Positions 1-9,944 of a DNA stretch of 64,000 nucleotides are shown piece by piece. The notes under the pieces are model-generated. The model saw nothing but the letters and a program-made list of their open reading frames with translations. It did no database searches and was not told where the DNA came from. The DNA is from Aestuariivirga sp. (GTDB taxonomy: Bacteria > Pseudomonadota > Alphaproteobacteria > Rhizobiales > Aestuariivirgaceae), in assembly GCF_020252395.1 (NCBI RefSeq), contig NZ_JADCDB010000028.1:62001-126000 (forward strand), in the 5' to 3' direction. Made by a program: the position numbers and the translations under genes. How positions within the stretch are numbered: the stretch's first letter is position 1; every line of letters starts with the position of its first letter.

Positions 1-565
1 GCAGCTCCTGCTCGGCTTGCTTCAGGTTGCCTTCGAGCGCGTAAGACATGGCGAGGTTGTTCATCACCGCCAGGTTTTGAGGATCAGCCTTCAAAGCCAT
101 TGCGTATTGTTCGCGCGCCTTCTGATAGAGGCCCTGCTGGTCGTAAGCCGAACCAAGAGCGGACATCACGCGCCAGTCCTTGTCGCCCCGCTGCCCGGCG
201 TTCTCGAGAATGGGAACGGCCTGGTCGGTGTTGCCCGCCGCGGCGAGCTTCCGCCCATAGATCCCGGCGAGCTTGGCGTTGGACGGATTAGCCTCCGTCA
301 GCTTGCGATAAACGTTCAGCGCCTCGTCTTTCTGACCCAGCTTTTCGAGGCCGTTGGCGTAGGCAAGGCCCTTGTTCACGTCCGAAGGATTGGCCTGCCA
401 CTTTTCGGCAAGCTCCGCGAGTGCGCTGAGCGAAACCGGCGTGGTTGACGCTGTGTTGATGTCGCTGGCCGGGGTCAGTTGCCCCGTGAACTTGCTGCAG
501 CCCGTGAGCATCACGGTGGAAGCCAGCAGGATAAGAATGGCGGCGCGGGGCCTGGCCCTCGGCAT
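1..565 (-). CDS. TPR lipoprotein, TadD-like (partial, 3' end outside window)
   Basis: The reading frame is open from an ATG at 565 to the left edge, so only the N-terminal 188 residues are seen. The first 23 residues form a lipoprotein signal (basic start, hydrophobic core, lipobox LTGC with Cys23), predicting an outer-membrane-anchored periplasmic protein. From about residue 50 the sequence is tetratricopeptide-like, with repeated Ala/Gly/Tyr/Pro spacing such as AYANGLEKLGQKDEALNVYR. This layout matches TadD-type proteins, which assist assembly of Flp/Tad pili. TadD is an inference because no other tad gene is in view. A GGAG seven bases before the ATG supports the start. It is divergent from the aminopeptidase gene. 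Confidence 0.8.
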   Translation of the reverse strand, partial: MPRARPRAAILILLASTVMLTGCSKFTGQLTPASDINTASTTPVSLSALAELAEKWQANPSDVNKGLAYANGLEKLGQKDEALNVYRKLTEANPSNAKLAGIYGRKLAAAGNTDQAVPILENAGQRGDKDWRVMSALGSAYDQQGLYQKAREQYAMALKADPQNLAVMNNLAMSYALEGNLKQAEQEL

Positions 566-672
566 CACGAAACTCCAGTCCGGTTTGTTCGCCTACCATG
601 GCGCGCAACGGTCAATAATTGATTAACCATAAGCCTGTTTCGCGATATGGGAAGTCAGACCGGGAGTTCGCC

Positions 673-2043
673 ATGACTGAGCCTGCCGAAATCCTCCTTG
701 CCTCAACGCTACGCGGCATTCCTGTTGACGTTATTGCTGCCGTCGACTGGGCAACTAAACGCCGGGATCTTCGGGCAGAATTCCGGGATTGGGCGGATGC
801 GAACGATTTCAAAGCCCAGGCGGGGCGTTTTCTTGTCATGCCGGGCCCCAAGGGGCAGGTGAAACAGGTTCTCGTGGGAGCCGATGCAAGCGACGCCTTC
901 GCGCTTGGCAAGCTCTGCCGCGGCCTTCCGCCTGGGGCCTACGCGATCAGAGGCGCCGTTACCAATCTGGAGCTGATGGCGCTGGGTTGGTGCCTCGAAT
1001 CATATGGCTTCGGCCGCTATGGCAAGACCTTTCCACCCGTGGCGCAGCTCGTCTGCCCGAAGGGGGTGGACCGCGAGGCGGTGCTGCGGGCCGCGCGCGC
1101 CAGCTTCATGGTGCGCGACCTCGTCAACACACCGGCCTCCGACATGGGGCCGGATGAGTTGGAGCTAGCGGCCCGTGGCGTGGCGCGGGTCCACAGGGCC
1201 AAGCTCACCGTCACGGCGGGCAAGACGCTTGAGAGGAATTTTCCGATGATCCATGCCGTGGGCAAGGCCAGCCCCCGTGCGCCACGCCTCATCGACTTCG
1301 CCTGGGGGCCGGCGCGGGCGCCAAAGGTGACGCTCGTCGGCAAAGGCGTTTGCTTCGACACGGGCGGCCTCGACATCAAGCCGGCCTCCGGCATGGCGCT
1401 GATGAAGAAGGACATGGGCGGCGCCGCCAATGTGCTCGGCCTTGCCCAGATGATCATGGCTGCGAAGCTCAATGTGCGGCTGCGGGTGCTTATCCCGGCC
1501 GTCGAGAATGCGATCGCCGGCAATGCCTTCCGCCCGGGCGACGTGCTGAAGAGCCGCAGGGGCATCACGGTCGAGATCGGCAACACCGATGCCGAAGGCC
1601 GCATGGTGCTGGGAGATGCGTTGGCGCTGGCGGACGAGGAGAAGCCGGATCTGCTCATCGACATGGCGACGCTGACGGGTGCGGCCCGCGTGGCGCTGGG
1701 GCCGGACCTGCCCCCCTTCTACACGGATGACGATGTTCTTGCCGCAGCCATAGCCCGTGCGGGCCAGGAGGTGAATGACCCTGTCTGGCGCCTGCCATAC
1801 TGGCAGCCCTACACGCGGCTGTTCGAATCCTCCGTCGCCGATATGAGTAATTCCGGCGATTCAGGCTTCGCCGGTTCGATCACCGCCGCCCTGTTCCTCA
1901 AGCGCTTCGTGGAAAAAGCCAAGGCTTACGTGCATTTTGACATCTTTGCCTGGACACCGGCGCCGCGGCCCGGGCGGCCCAAGGGTGGCGAGGCCCAGGC
2001 GATGCGGGCGCTGTTCGAGGTTATCCGCCAACGCTATGCATAA
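673..2043 (+). CDS. Leucyl aminopeptidase family (M17) metallopeptidase
   Basis: Cytosolic M17 aminopeptidase of 456 residues that removes N-terminal amino acids from peptides using two metal ions. The family signature NTDAEGR lies at residues 304-310, and the lysine-bearing MKKDMGG segment with the metal/substrate residues is near 243-249. The N-terminal domain is short and divergent, as in PepB/PepA-like alphaproteobacterial paralogues, so the exact subfamily is not assigned. An in-frame ATG at 619 exists. I chose the ATG at 673 because GGGAG lies six bases upstream and the extra 18 residues look non-coding. MarR and NlpC/P60 genes follow on the same strand and may be co-transcribed. Confidence 0.9.
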   Translation: MTEPAEILLASTLRGIPVDVIAAVDWATKRRDLRAEFRDWADANDFKAQAGRFLVMPGPKGQVKQVLVGADASDAFALGKLCRGLPPGAYAIRGAVTNLELMALGWCLESYGFGRYGKTFPPVAQLVCPKGVDREAVLRAARASFMVRDLVNTPASDMGPDELELAARGVARVHRAKLTVTAGKTLERNFPMIHAVGKASPRAPRLIDFAWGPARAPKVTLVGKGVCFDTGGLDIKPASGMALMKKDMGGAANVLGLAQMIMAAKLNVRLRVLIPAVENAIAGNAFRPGDVLKSRRGITVEIGNTDAEGRMVLGDALALADEEKPDLLIDMATLTGAARVALGPDLPPFYTDDDVLAAAIARAGQEVNDPVWRLPYWQPYTRLFESSVADMSNSGDSGFAGSITAALFLKRFVEKAKAYVHFDIFAWTPAPRPGRPKGGEAQAMRALFEVIRQRYA

Positions 2044-2120
2044 CCGCTTGCAGCACCGGGCATTTCCCGCCAGACTGTAACGGACTCGAAACAACCTCAG
2101 CGGTTGCGAGAAGGCTGTCG

Positions 2121-2465
2121 ATGTCTGTTGCGTTGTCCACCGCCCACGCCCTGACCCTCTGGCACGATGTCGCCCTTGCCATGGTGCGGGACGACGAGCC
2201 GGATCTCTCCATTCGCCAGGTCTGCATCCTGCTCACAATCTATCTTGAAGCCCCGCCGCACACAGTGCGCGACCTTGCGAAGAAGCTGGGCGTCACCAAG
2301 CCGGTCGTTACCCGCGCGCTCGATACCATGGGCAAGCTCGAACTGGTGAGCCGAAGGCGCGACGAGAAGGATCGCCGCAACGTGCTGATCCAGCGCACCG
2401 TGAAGGGCGCTCTCTACCTCGAGCGGCTGGCGGACACGATTGGCAATCACGCCAAAAGCCTTTAG
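2121..2465 (+). CDS. MarR-family winged-helix regulator
   Basis: Small DNA-binding protein of 114 residues. The middle (residues 30-85) is a winged helix: the recognition part is TVRDLAKKLGVTKPVVTRALDTM and the wing carries the MarR-typical D-x-R-[DN] pattern (RRDEKDRRN). It is shorter than many MarR proteins (about 140 residues), with reduced dimerisation helices at the ends. It starts 77 bp after the aminopeptidase gene and ends 9 bp before the NlpC/P60 gene, so it may control or merely accompany these peptide/cell-wall hydrolases. The ligand is unknown. Confidence 0.85.
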   Translation: MSVALSTAHALTLWHDVALAMVRDDEPDLSIRQVCILLTIYLEAPPHTVRDLAKKLGVTKPVVTRALDTMGKLELVSRRRDEKDRRNVLIQRTVKGALYLERLADTIGNHAKSL

Positions 2466-2474
2466 GGAACGCGC

Positions 2475-3326
2475 ATGGCCCAGCTCGACCAGCGTCTCCA
2501 TGCTTATCGTCCCGATCTTGCCGATGCCGCACTTGCTGGGCAAGTGGAGGCCGGGCGCTTCGTGGAGCCGCGCCTCATGCAGGTGATCGAGCCTGTCGTC
2601 ACCGTCCACCGGGCCCCCCGCTTCGATGCCATGCAGCTCACACAAGCACTCTTCGGCGAGCAGGTGAATCTGTTCAACGAGAAGGAAGGCTGGGCCTGGG
2701 TGCAGCTCTCAGCGGATGGCTATGTCGGCTACGTGAACGGCAACGCCCTGTCGCCGCATGTCACGCCATCCACCCACCGCGTCGCCGTGCCGTCGACCTT
2801 CATGTATCCGGAGGCCAATCTCAAGTCGCTCCCCGCCACGCTTCTGACGCTCAACGCAAGAGTGACCGTAACATCCGGGACCGGCGCATTCTCTCAGCTC
2901 TCCAACGGCCGCTTCGTATTCACCGCGCATCTGAGGCGCGCCGATGATTTCGAGGCCGATTTCGTGGCCGTGGCGGAGATGTTCCGGCACGTGCCCTATT
3001 ACTGGGGTGGCAAGTCCGTCCATGGCCTCGATTGCTCGGGCCTCGTGCAATTGTCGCTGGAGGCGTGCGGCAGGCCGGCACTCCGCGACAGCGACATGCA
3101 GGAACAGACGCTGGGCGGGAATCTTCCCGCCAACGGCCTCGACAGCCTGAAGCGCGGCGACCTGGTGTTCTGGAACGGCCATGTCGGCATCATGACGGAC
3201 GGAAAAACGCTGCTGCACGCCAATGGCCATCATATGATGGTGGTGGCCGAGCGGCTGAAGGACGCCGTGGAGAGGATCGCGGCGAAGTATGGGCAGGTGA
3301 CAAGCGTCAAGCGCCTGGCGCGCTGA
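2475..3326 (+). CDS. NlpC/P60 family peptidoglycan hydrolase with SH3 regions
   Basis: Protein of 283 residues. Residues about 30-150 contain two bacterial SH3-like segments (LFNEKEGWAWVQL and DGYVGYV are typical). The C-terminal half is an NlpC/P60 (C40) cysteine peptidase that cuts D-Glu-meso-DAP type stem-peptide bonds. The catalytic Cys187 is in GLDCSGLVQ, the His236 in NGHVGIM, and a third polar residue is in LLHANGHH. No clear signal peptide is visible, which is common for this alphaproteobacterial group and leaves export unexplained. It is tightly linked to the preceding MarR gene (9 bp). Confidence 0.9.
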   Translation: MAQLDQRLHAYRPDLADAALAGQVEAGRFVEPRLMQVIEPVVTVHRAPRFDAMQLTQALFGEQVNLFNEKEGWAWVQLSADGYVGYVNGNALSPHVTPSTHRVAVPSTFMYPEANLKSLPATLLTLNARVTVTSGTGAFSQLSNGRFVFTAHLRRADDFEADFVAVAEMFRHVPYYWGGKSVHGLDCSGLVQLSLEACGRPALRDSDMQEQTLGGNLPANGLDSLKRGDLVFWNGHVGIMTDGKTLLHANGHHMMVVAERLKDAVERIAAKYGQVTSVKRLAR

Positions 3327-3331
3327 GAGTT

Positions 3332-4279
3332 TCAGTAGCCTCGTGTCCGATCCACGAGGTTTGCCAGCTTCTCGCCACGCTGGTGCCTGCGGATATTGGC
3401 CGCCACATAGGCGCAGATCGTCTCCGGGTCGCTGTCGGCCGCGCAGTGCGGCGTCACCGTCACCTTCGTATGGGTCCACAAGGGGCTCTCCGGCGGCAGC
3501 GGTTCGGACACGAAGACGTCAAGCGTCGCGGCGTGAAGTTCGCCGGCATCGAGTGCGGCCAGAATATCGTCCGCCACCTGCTGGCGGCCGCGGCCGGCGT
3601 TGATGACGATCGGCGCACCGAAGGGCCCCTTGCGCGACAGTTTGCGGATGGTTGCACGGTTGATGATGCCGTCAGTCTCCGGCGTTGCCGGCAGCAGCGA
3701 GACGAGCACGTCGGTGCGCGATAGGAAGGCGTCGAACTCGGCATTTCCAGCGAAGCTTTCCACCCCGGGAATGTCTTTTCGGCTGCGGCTCCAGCCCGCC
3801 ACGCGGAAGCCCAGGTCGCGCAGCCTGAGGGCGGAATCGGAGCCCATCACGCCGAGCCCCATGATACCGACGCTCAGGTCCTTCGCGGCATGGGTGGGGA
3901 AGGAGTCCCAGACCTTCCTGCGTTGGTTCTCGTCGATGCGGCGTTGCTGGCGGTGGTGCATCAGCACATGCAGCACGACGTATTCCGTCATGCGCCCCGT
4001 CAGGTCTGGATCGTTGACGCGGATGATCGGGGTATTGCCGGGAAGCGTCGGGTCTTTGAGGATCGCATCGACACCGGCGCCGAGCGACATGATGACCTTG
4101 AGGTTCGGCAGGCTTTTCACCACGCCGGGCGGCGGCAGCCAGGCGGCGCAATACTCGATATCCTCAACACGTCCGATCTGATCAGGCCAGACGCGCACAT
4201 CGAGATCGGGGGCCACCTTCCTCATGGCGGCGGTCCACACGTCCACGGGCCAAGTCGGCAGAATGAACAGGAACGCCAT
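3332..4279 (-). CDS. ghrA: Glyoxylate/hydroxypyruvate reductase A-like dehydrogenase
   Basis: NAD(P)H-dependent D-2-hydroxyacid dehydrogenase of 315 residues, the normal length for GhrA, reducing glyoxylate or hydroxypyruvate. The Rossmann motif is MGLGVMG in the middle of the protein. The catalytic Arg/Glu/His set is visible as NAGRGRQQ, FVSEPLPP and VTPHCAA. Its start overlaps the stop of the upstream ATPase gene by one base (TAATG), so it is translationally coupled as the last gene of the Yej-type peptide importer operon. The physiological link to the importer is not evident. The neighbouring NlpC/P60 gene is convergent and ends 5 bp away. Confidence 0.9.
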   Translation of the reverse strand: MAFLFILPTWPVDVWTAAMRKVAPDLDVRVWPDQIGRVEDIEYCAAWLPPPGVVKSLPNLKVIMSLGAGVDAILKDPTLPGNTPIIRVNDPDLTGRMTEYVVLHVLMHHRQQRRIDENQRRKVWDSFPTHAAKDLSVGIMGLGVMGSDSALRLRDLGFRVAGWSRSRKDIPGVESFAGNAEFDAFLSRTDVLVSLLPATPETDGIINRATIRKLSRKGPFGAPIVINAGRGRQQVADDILAALDAGELHAATLDVFVSEPLPPESPLWTHTKVTVTPHCAADSDPETICAYVAANIRRHQRGEKLANLVDRTRGY

Positions 4280-5907
4280 TATTGGTTCACCACACCTTCC
4301 GGCGCGGCCTTGAGGTTGAGGGCGGCGGCGATCAGCGCCTTTGTATAATCGGTCTTCGGGTTCGAGAAGACGTCCGCCGTGGGGCCGCTTTCGACGGTGA
4401 CGCCGTTGCGCATCACGATCACCTCGTTGGCCAGTGCGCGCACCACCTTCAGGTCGTGGCTGATGAAAAGATAGGCGAGGTTGTGCTTCTGCTGCAGTGC
4501 GCGCAGCAGGTCCACGATCTGCGCCTGCACCGACATGTCGAGCGCCGAGGTCGGCTCGTCGAGCATGATGAACTTCGGCTCCAGTGCGAGCGCGCGCGCG
4601 ATGGCGATGCGCTGGCGCTGTCCGCCGGAGAATTCATGCGGGTAGCGGTCCATGGTCGCTGGGTCGAGGCCCACCTCGCGCAAGGCGCGTGACACGATCT
4701 CGCGGCGTGCATCATACCCGAGGTTGCGCCCCTGCGCCGTGAGGCCCTCCTCCACGATCTGCTGGATCGACAGGCGCGGCGACAGCGAACCGAAGGGGTC
4801 CTGGAAGACGATTTGCATGTCCTTGCGGAGCGGACGCATCGCCGCCGTGTTATAGCGGTCGATATTGCGGCCCATGTAGACGATGGGCCCTTCGGAGCGG
4901 ATCAGGCGCAGCAGCGCCAGGCCCAGCGTGGTCTTGCCGGAGCCGGACTCGCCGACGACGCCCAGCGTCTGACCGCTGCGCACGATGGCATCGACGCCAT
5001 CGACGGCCTTGATGTAACCCACCGTCCTGCGGAAAAAACCGCGCTTGATGGGGAACCACACCTTCAGGCCCTTGGTCTCCAGCACCGCCGGCGCCGAAGG
5101 GTTGCTCGGCGGCGCCGCGCCCTTGGGCTCGGCGGTGAGCAGCATCCTGGTGTAGGCGTGCTGCGGATTGGCGAAGACGTCCTTCGCATTCCCGCTCTCC
5201 ACCGCCTTGCCGTGCTGCATGACCACGACCTTGTCGGCCATCTTGCGCACGATGCCGAGGTCATGGGTTATGAGCAGAAGCGCCATGCCGAGCTCGGTCT
5301 GCAGCTCCTTCAACAGCTTCAGGATCTGTGCCTGCACGGTGACGTCCAGCGCCGTCGTCGGCTCGTCGGCGATCAGCAGGTCCGGGTTGTTGGCGAGCGC
5401 CATGGCGATCATCACGCGCTGGCGCTGGCCGCCCGAGAGCTGGTGCGGATAGTCGAGAAGCCGCGTCTCCGGATCGCGGATTCCCACCTTGCCCAACAGG
5501 TCCACGATGCGGGCGCGTGCCGCTTCGCCTTTGATGTTCCGGTGCACCTCGAGGATCTCGCCGATCTGCCGCTCCACCGTATGAAGGGGGTTGAGCGAAG
5601 TCATCGGCTCCTGGAACACCATGGTGATGCCGTTGCCGCGCACCCGCCGGAGATCGCGGTCATCGGCGTCCAGCAACTCCTCGCCCTTGAAGCGCACGGA
5701 GCCCGATGGGTGCGAAGCGGAGGGGTAGGGAAGCAGCTTGAGAATCGACAGGGCCGTGACGGACTTGCCTGACCCCGACTCGCCCACCAGCGCCAGCGTC
5801 TCGCCCTTGGCGATGTCGAAGGACACCTTGTCGACGGCCAGCGTGGCGCGGCCGCCTTGCGAAAAGGCGGCCGAGAGATCCTTCACCTCGAGCAGCTTGT
5901 CGCTCAT
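4279..5907 (-). CDS. yejF: ABC importer ATPase with two nucleotide-binding domains (YejF-like)
   Basis: Fused double ATPase of 542 residues that powers import of peptides/microcin C-like compounds through the YejB-YejE permease pair at the inner membrane. Both halves are complete. Walker A motifs are [10 protein letters not shown] and [10 protein letters not shown], signature motifs are LSGGQRQRV and FSGGQRQRI, and Walker B motifs are [12 protein letters not shown] and [12 protein letters not shown]. The oligopeptide-type C-terminal insert follows each domain. The ATG overlaps the upstream permease stop by four bases (ATGA), so translation is coupled. DppD/DppF-like fusions are the alternative, but the operon order supports Yej. 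Confidence 0.93.
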   Translation of the reverse strand: MSDKLLEVKDLSAAFSQGGRATLAVDKVSFDIAKGETLALVGESGSGKSVTALSILKLLPYPSASHPSGSVRFKGEELLDADDRDLRRVRGNGITMVFQEPMTSLNPLHTVERQIGEILEVHRNIKGEAARARIVDLLGKVGIRDPETRLLDYPHQLSGGQRQRVMIAMALANNPDLLIADEPTTALDVTVQAQILKLLKELQTELGMALLLITHDLGIVRKMADKVVVMQHGKAVESGNAKDVFANPQHAYTRMLLTAEPKGAAPPSNPSAPAVLETKGLKVWFPIKRGFFRRTVGYIKAVDGVDAIVRSGQTLGVVGESGSGKTTLGLALLRLIRSEGPIVYMGRNIDRYNTAAMRPLRKDMQIVFQDPFGSLSPRLSIQQIVEEGLTAQGRNLGYDARREIVSRALREVGLDPATMDRYPHEFSGGQRQRIAIARALALEPKFIMLDEPTSALDMSVQAQIVDLLRALQQKHNLAYLFISHDLKVVRALANEVIVMRNGVTVESGPTADVFSNPKTDYTKALIAAALNLKAAPEGVVNQ

Positions 5908-7004
5908 GCGAAGGTCTTCCGCGGGTCCAGCGCGTCACGCACTCCTTCGCCGATGAAGACGAGGAGCGACAGCATGATGGAGACGACGAAGAAGCCGGTC
6001 AGGCCCAGCCACGGCGCTTGCAGGTTGTTCTTGCCCTGGGCGATCAGTTCACCCAGCGACGGCGAGCCGGGCGGCAGGCCGAAGCCGAGAAAGTCGAGCG
6101 ACGACAAGACCGTCACCGAACCCGCCATGATGAAAGGCATGAAGGTAATGGTGGACACCACCGCATTGGGCAGCAGGTGTTTGAACATGATCGTCGCATC
6201 CGAAAGCCCAAGGGCGCGGGCGGCGCGCACATATTCGAAATTGCGCGCGCGCAGGAACTCCGCGCGGACGAGGCCGACGATCGCCGTCCAGGAGAACAGA
6301 ACCTGGATGAACAGCAGGATCCAGAAGGTTGGCGCGATGAAGGCCGCGAGAATGATGAGTAGATAGAGCGCGGGCATCGCGGTCCAGATCTCGATGAAGC
6401 GCTGGAACAGCAAGTCCGTCCATCCGCCGAAATAGCCCTGCACCGAACCGGCCGCCATGCCGATGATGGACGAGATCGCGGTGAGGATCAGGCCGAAGGC
6501 CACCGAGATGCGAAAGCCATAGATCAGCCGCGCCGTCACGTCGCGGCCCTGGTCGTCGGTGCCGAGCCAGTTGAGGTTGCCGAACACGCAGTTGGGATCG
6601 TTCACGCCTTGTGGATACTTGGCGCAGGCCTGCTCGCGCGTCAGCTGGAAGGCCGGCGGCGAGGGCGCCGGCATGGGGAGTTCGTTGTTGACTGTGTTGA
6701 AGGAATAGCGGATCGGCGGCCAGATCATCCAGCCATTGGCCTGAATTTCATCCTGGTTCACCGGGTCGCGGAAATCGGTGCGGGCGAGGAAGCCGCCGAA
6801 TTTCGTCTCGGGATAATCCACGAAGGTGGGGAAGAGCAGCTCTCCCTTGTAGGAGACGAGGAACGGCCGGTCATTGGCGATGAAGGGCGCGAAGACCGAG
6901 ATCAGGAACAGGACAAGGAACAGCCAGAACGACCAGTAGCCGCGGCGGCTCTGCTGGAACAGCTGCCAGCGGCGCTTGTTGAGGGGGCTGATGCGGATCG
7001 CCAT
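5904..7004 (-). CDS. yejE: ABC transporter permease (YejE-like)
   Basis: Inner-membrane permease of 366 residues. The N-terminus has a cytoplasmic RRWQLFQQSRRGYW segment and one membrane span, followed by a large periplasmic insert (residues about 50-150) characteristic of YejE. The transport domain carries the EAA loop for coupling to the ATPase (REFLRARNFEYVRAARALG) and several further spans. It pairs with the YejB-like protein three bases upstream and overlaps the ATPase gene by four bases downstream. Confidence 0.92.
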   Translation of the reverse strand: MAIRISPLNKRRWQLFQQSRRGYWSFWLFLVLFLISVFAPFIANDRPFLVSYKGELLFPTFVDYPETKFGGFLARTDFRDPVNQDEIQANGWMIWPPIRYSFNTVNNELPMPAPSPPAFQLTREQACAKYPQGVNDPNCVFGNLNWLGTDDQGRDVTARLIYGFRISVAFGLILTAISSIIGMAAGSVQGYFGGWTDLLFQRFIEIWTAMPALYLLIILAAFIAPTFWILLFIQVLFSWTAIVGLVRAEFLRARNFEYVRAARALGLSDATIMFKHLLPNAVVSTITFMPFIMAGSVTVLSSLDFLGFGLPPGSPSLGELIAQGKNNLQAPWLGLTGFFVVSIMLSLLVFIGEGVRDALDPRKTFA

Positions 7005-7007
7005 GGC

Positions 7008-8120
7008 TCAGACGTCCCGCTTCTCGAAGTCGATGCGCGGATCGATCCAGGTGTAGGTCAGGTCCGAGATCAGCTGCACCAGAAGGCCGGACAGCGTGAA
7101 GATATAGAGGCTGGCGAAGACGATCGGATAGTCGCGGTTCACGGTCGCGGTGAAGAACAGATAGCCCAGCCCGTCCAGCGAGAAGATCGTCTCGATCAGC
7201 AGCGAACTTGCGAAGAACGCGCCGATGAAGGCGCCGGGGAAGCCCGCGATCACCAGCAGCATGGCGTTGCGGAACACGTGGCCATAGAGAATCTGGTTCT
7301 CGGTCAGCCCCTTGGCGCGCGCCGTCGTCACATATTGCTTCCTGATCTCGTCGAGGAAGGAATTCTTGGTCAGCATCGTCATGGTGGCGAAGCTGCCTAT
7401 GGCCATGGCGAAGAGCGGCAGCGCCAGGTGCCACGCATAGTCCGCCATCTTGCCAAGAAAGCTCAGCTGCTCGAAATTGTCCGACGTCAGCCCACGCAAG
7501 GGAAACCAGCTGAAATAGCTGCCGCCCGCGAAGACCACGATCAGCATGATGGCGAAGATGAAGCTGGGGATGGCATAACCGATGATGATGACGCCGGACG
7601 TCCACACGTCGAAGGTGGAGCCGTCCTTTACCGCCTTGCGGATGCCAAGCGGAATCGACACGAGATACTGGATCAGCGTCAGCCAAAGGCCCAGCGAGAT
7701 CGACACCGGCATCTTCTCGACAATCAGGCCGATAACCGAACGGTCGCGGAAATAGCTCTGGCCGAAATTGAAGGTGAGATAGTCCTTCATCATCAAGAGG
7801 AAACGCTCGGGCGCCGGTTTATCGAAGCCGAACTGCTTCTCGAGGCTCTTGATGAACTCGGGGTCGAGCCCTTGCGCGCCGCGGTATTTGATGCTCACCG
7901 CGTCGGCGCCCGGCGTCATCTGCTGCTGGTTGCCGCCTGCCTCGTTTCCCGTATTTCCGCTGATGCGGCCGGTCGCGTCCGTGTCGGTGCCCTGCATCTT
8001 GGCGATCACCTGCTCCACAGGGCCGCCGGGCACGAACTGGATGATCGCGAAGGTCAGCAGCATGATGCCGATCAGAGTCGGGATCATCAGCAGAATGCGT
8101 TTCAGGATGTAGGCGCCCAT
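7008..8120 (-). CDS. yejB: ABC transporter permease (YejB-like)
   Basis: Inner-membrane permease of 370 residues, starting MGAYILKRILLMIPTLIGIM as in DppB/YejB proteins. A periplasmic insert at residues about 50-110 contains a Gly/Asn/Gln-rich stretch (TGNEAGGNQQQ), as seen in YejB rather than DppB. The EAA-type coupling loop is in DEIRKQYVTTARAKGLTENQ. It starts 9 bp after the solute-binding protein gene and is followed within 3 bp by the second permease. Confidence 0.92.
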   Translation of the reverse strand: MGAYILKRILLMIPTLIGIMLLTFAIIQFVPGGPVEQVIAKMQGTDTDATGRISGNTGNEAGGNQQQMTPGADAVSIKYRGAQGLDPEFIKSLEKQFGFDKPAPERFLLMMKDYLTFNFGQSYFRDRSVIGLIVEKMPVSISLGLWLTLIQYLVSIPLGIRKAVKDGSTFDVWTSGVIIIGYAIPSFIFAIMLIVVFAGGSYFSWFPLRGLTSDNFEQLSFLGKMADYAWHLALPLFAMAIGSFATMTMLTKNSFLDEIRKQYVTTARAKGLTENQILYGHVFRNAMLLVIAGFPGAFIGAFFASSLLIETIFSLDGLGYLFFTATVNRDYPIVFASLYIFTLSGLLVQLISDLTYTWIDPRIDFEKRDV

Positions 8121-8129
8121 GGAGCGGGA

Positions 8130-9944
8130 TCAGTTTCCGTTGACGATTCGCTTGGCCTTGGCCTCGTCATACCACCAGGTATCGAGGATTCCACGGTCGT
8201 ATTTGGGCTTGGTTTCAGGCCTGCCGAACCTGTCCCAGAAGGCCACCCAATAGGTGCCCTTGTACCAGTTGGGCACCCAGAACTGCTCCGCCCGCAGCAC
8301 CCGGTCCAGCGCCTGGCCGGCGGTGTTGAGCTGCTCCCGGGACGGGGCCTCCACCACCTTGTCGAGCAGCGCGTCGATCGCCGGCGAGGTGACGCCCGGC
8401 AGATTGTAGGAGCCGGGCGCTTTGGCCGAGTCCGAACCGAAGAACACGCGCAGTTCGTCGCCCGGCGTCTGGTTCATCGCGAAGCGGCTGCCCACCACGT
8501 CATAATCGAAGTCCTTCAGGCGCTTCTGGTATTGCGCGTCATCCACCGTGCGGATCGTGGCGTTGACGCCGATGAGTCTCAGGTTCTTCACAAAGGGCCC
8601 GAGCACCCGCTCGAACACCGGGCTCTCGATCAGGAACTCGACGTCGAGCGTCTGCCCGGCCGCATTGCGCCGCAGCGTGCCGTCGGTCTTCCAGCCGGCC
8701 TCGTCGAGCAGTGCCGAGGCCTTGCGCAGCAGGGTCCGGTCCTGGCCCGATCCGTTGGAGACAGGGGCCAGCACAGCGGGGCCGAACACCTCAGGCCGCA
8801 GCGAAGCCTTCAACGGGTCGAGAAGCGCCAGTTCGCCGGGCTTCGGCGTGCCATCCGCTTGCAGCGGCGAGCGCTGGAAGAAGCTCTGCGTCCGGTCATA
8901 GAGGCCGAAGAACAGGTTCTTGTTGGTCCACTCGAAATCGAAGGCGAGGTTGATCGCCTCGCGCACGCGGATGTCCTGGAACTGCGGCCGGCGCAGGTTG
9001 AAGAACCAGCCTTGAGCGCCCGATGGCGTCTCGTCGGGCATTTCCATCTTGAGAACGCGCCCGTCCTTCACCGCCGCGAAGTCATAACCCGTCGCCCAGT
9101 CCTTGGAGGTGAACTCCTCGCGCAGGTCGATGGCGCCGGCCTTCAGCGCCTCGAAGCCCGCAATGCGCTCACGGAAATAGTCGTAGCGGACCTCGTCGAA
9201 ATTATAGCGGCCTTTGTTCACGGCCAAGTCCTTGGCCCAGTAATTGTCGCGCCGGCCATAGGTCACGTATTCGCCGGGCTTGAAGGACTTGATTACATAG
9301 GGGCCGGAGCCGAGCGGCGGTTCGAGTGTCGACTTCGCGAAATCCACCTTGCCGTAATAGGCTTTCGACAGGATCGGCAGCCCGGCGACGGTCAGCGGCA
9401 GGTCGCGCGTGCGCTCGCCCTTGAAGCGGTAGCGCACAGTGCGCGGGTCGATCACGTCGCAGGCTTCGACATCGCGGATGGTGATGCGGATGCGCTCGTG
9501 TCCTTCGGTCGAGAGCAGCCGGAACGTATCGCACACATCTTCCGCCGTCAGCGCCGTGCCATCGGAGAATTTCGCTTCCGGCCGCAAGGTGAAGGTGACG
9601 CTCTTACGGTCAGCCGCAATGTCGGCGTCCTTGGCGACCAGGCCATACATCGCATCAGGCTCGTCCATGGCGCGCGCCATGAGCGTGTCGGTCAGCAATT
9701 CGAACCCCTGCGCCACATCACCCTTCAGGATATAGCCGTTGAAGCTGTCGAATGTGTCCATGGCCGCGGTGCCGATGGTAGCGATCCTGCCGCCCTTCGG
9801 CGCGTCCGGGTTCACGTAATCGAAGTGCGTGAAGCCTTCCGGATACTTCAGGTTGCCGAAAGTGGACAGGCCGTGGCGCGGCTCAGCCGCAGCCGAAGCA
9901 GCGCCGAGGCACAGCGCGATGGCCGCCGCAGTGAAGAGCTTCAC
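8130..9944 (-). CDS. yejA: Extracellular solute-binding protein, family 5 (YejA-like), second copy
   Basis: Periplasmic peptide/microcin C-type binding protein of 604 residues that feeds the YejBEF importer. The signal peptide is residues 1-20 (VKLFTAAAIALCLGAASAAA, cleaved before EPRHGLS). Family features include FNGYILKGD near the start and the SBP_bac_5 core (FSDGTALTAEDV, GSGPYVIKS). I chose a GTG start at 9944 whose last bases form the GTGA overlap with the stop of the preceding paralogue. A longer ATG-started frame would extend deep inside that gene and lacks a signal peptide. It shares its fold and many motifs with the gene upstream, so the two are tandem paralogues. Confidence 0.9.
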   Translation of the reverse strand: MKLFTAAAIALCLGAASAAAEPRHGLSTFGNLKYPEGFTHFDYVNPDAPKGGRIATIGTAAMDTFDSFNGYILKGDVAQGFELLTDTLMARAMDEPDAMYGLVAKDADIAADRKSVTFTLRPEAKFSDGTALTAEDVCDTFRLLSTEGHERIRITIRDVEACDVIDPRTVRYRFKGERTRDLPLTVAGLPILSKAYYGKVDFAKSTLEPPLGSGPYVIKSFKPGEYVTYGRRDNYWAKDLAVNKGRYNFDEVRYDYFRERIAGFEALKAGAIDLREEFTSKDWATGYDFAAVKDGRVLKMEMPDETPSGAQGWFFNLRRPQFQDIRVREAINLAFDFEWTNKNLFFGLYDRTQSFFQRSPLQADGTPKPGELALLDPLKASLRPEVFGPAVLAPVSNGSGQDRTLLRKASALLDEAGWKTDGTLRRNAAGQTLDVEFLIESPVFERVLGPFVKNLRLIGVNATIRTVDDAQYQKRLKDFDYDVVGSRFAMNQTPGDELRVFFGSDSAKAPGSYNLPGVTSPAIDALLDKVVEAPSREQLNTAGQALDRVLRAEQFWVPNWYKGTYWVAFWDRFGRPETKPKYDRGILDTWWYDEAKAKRIVNGN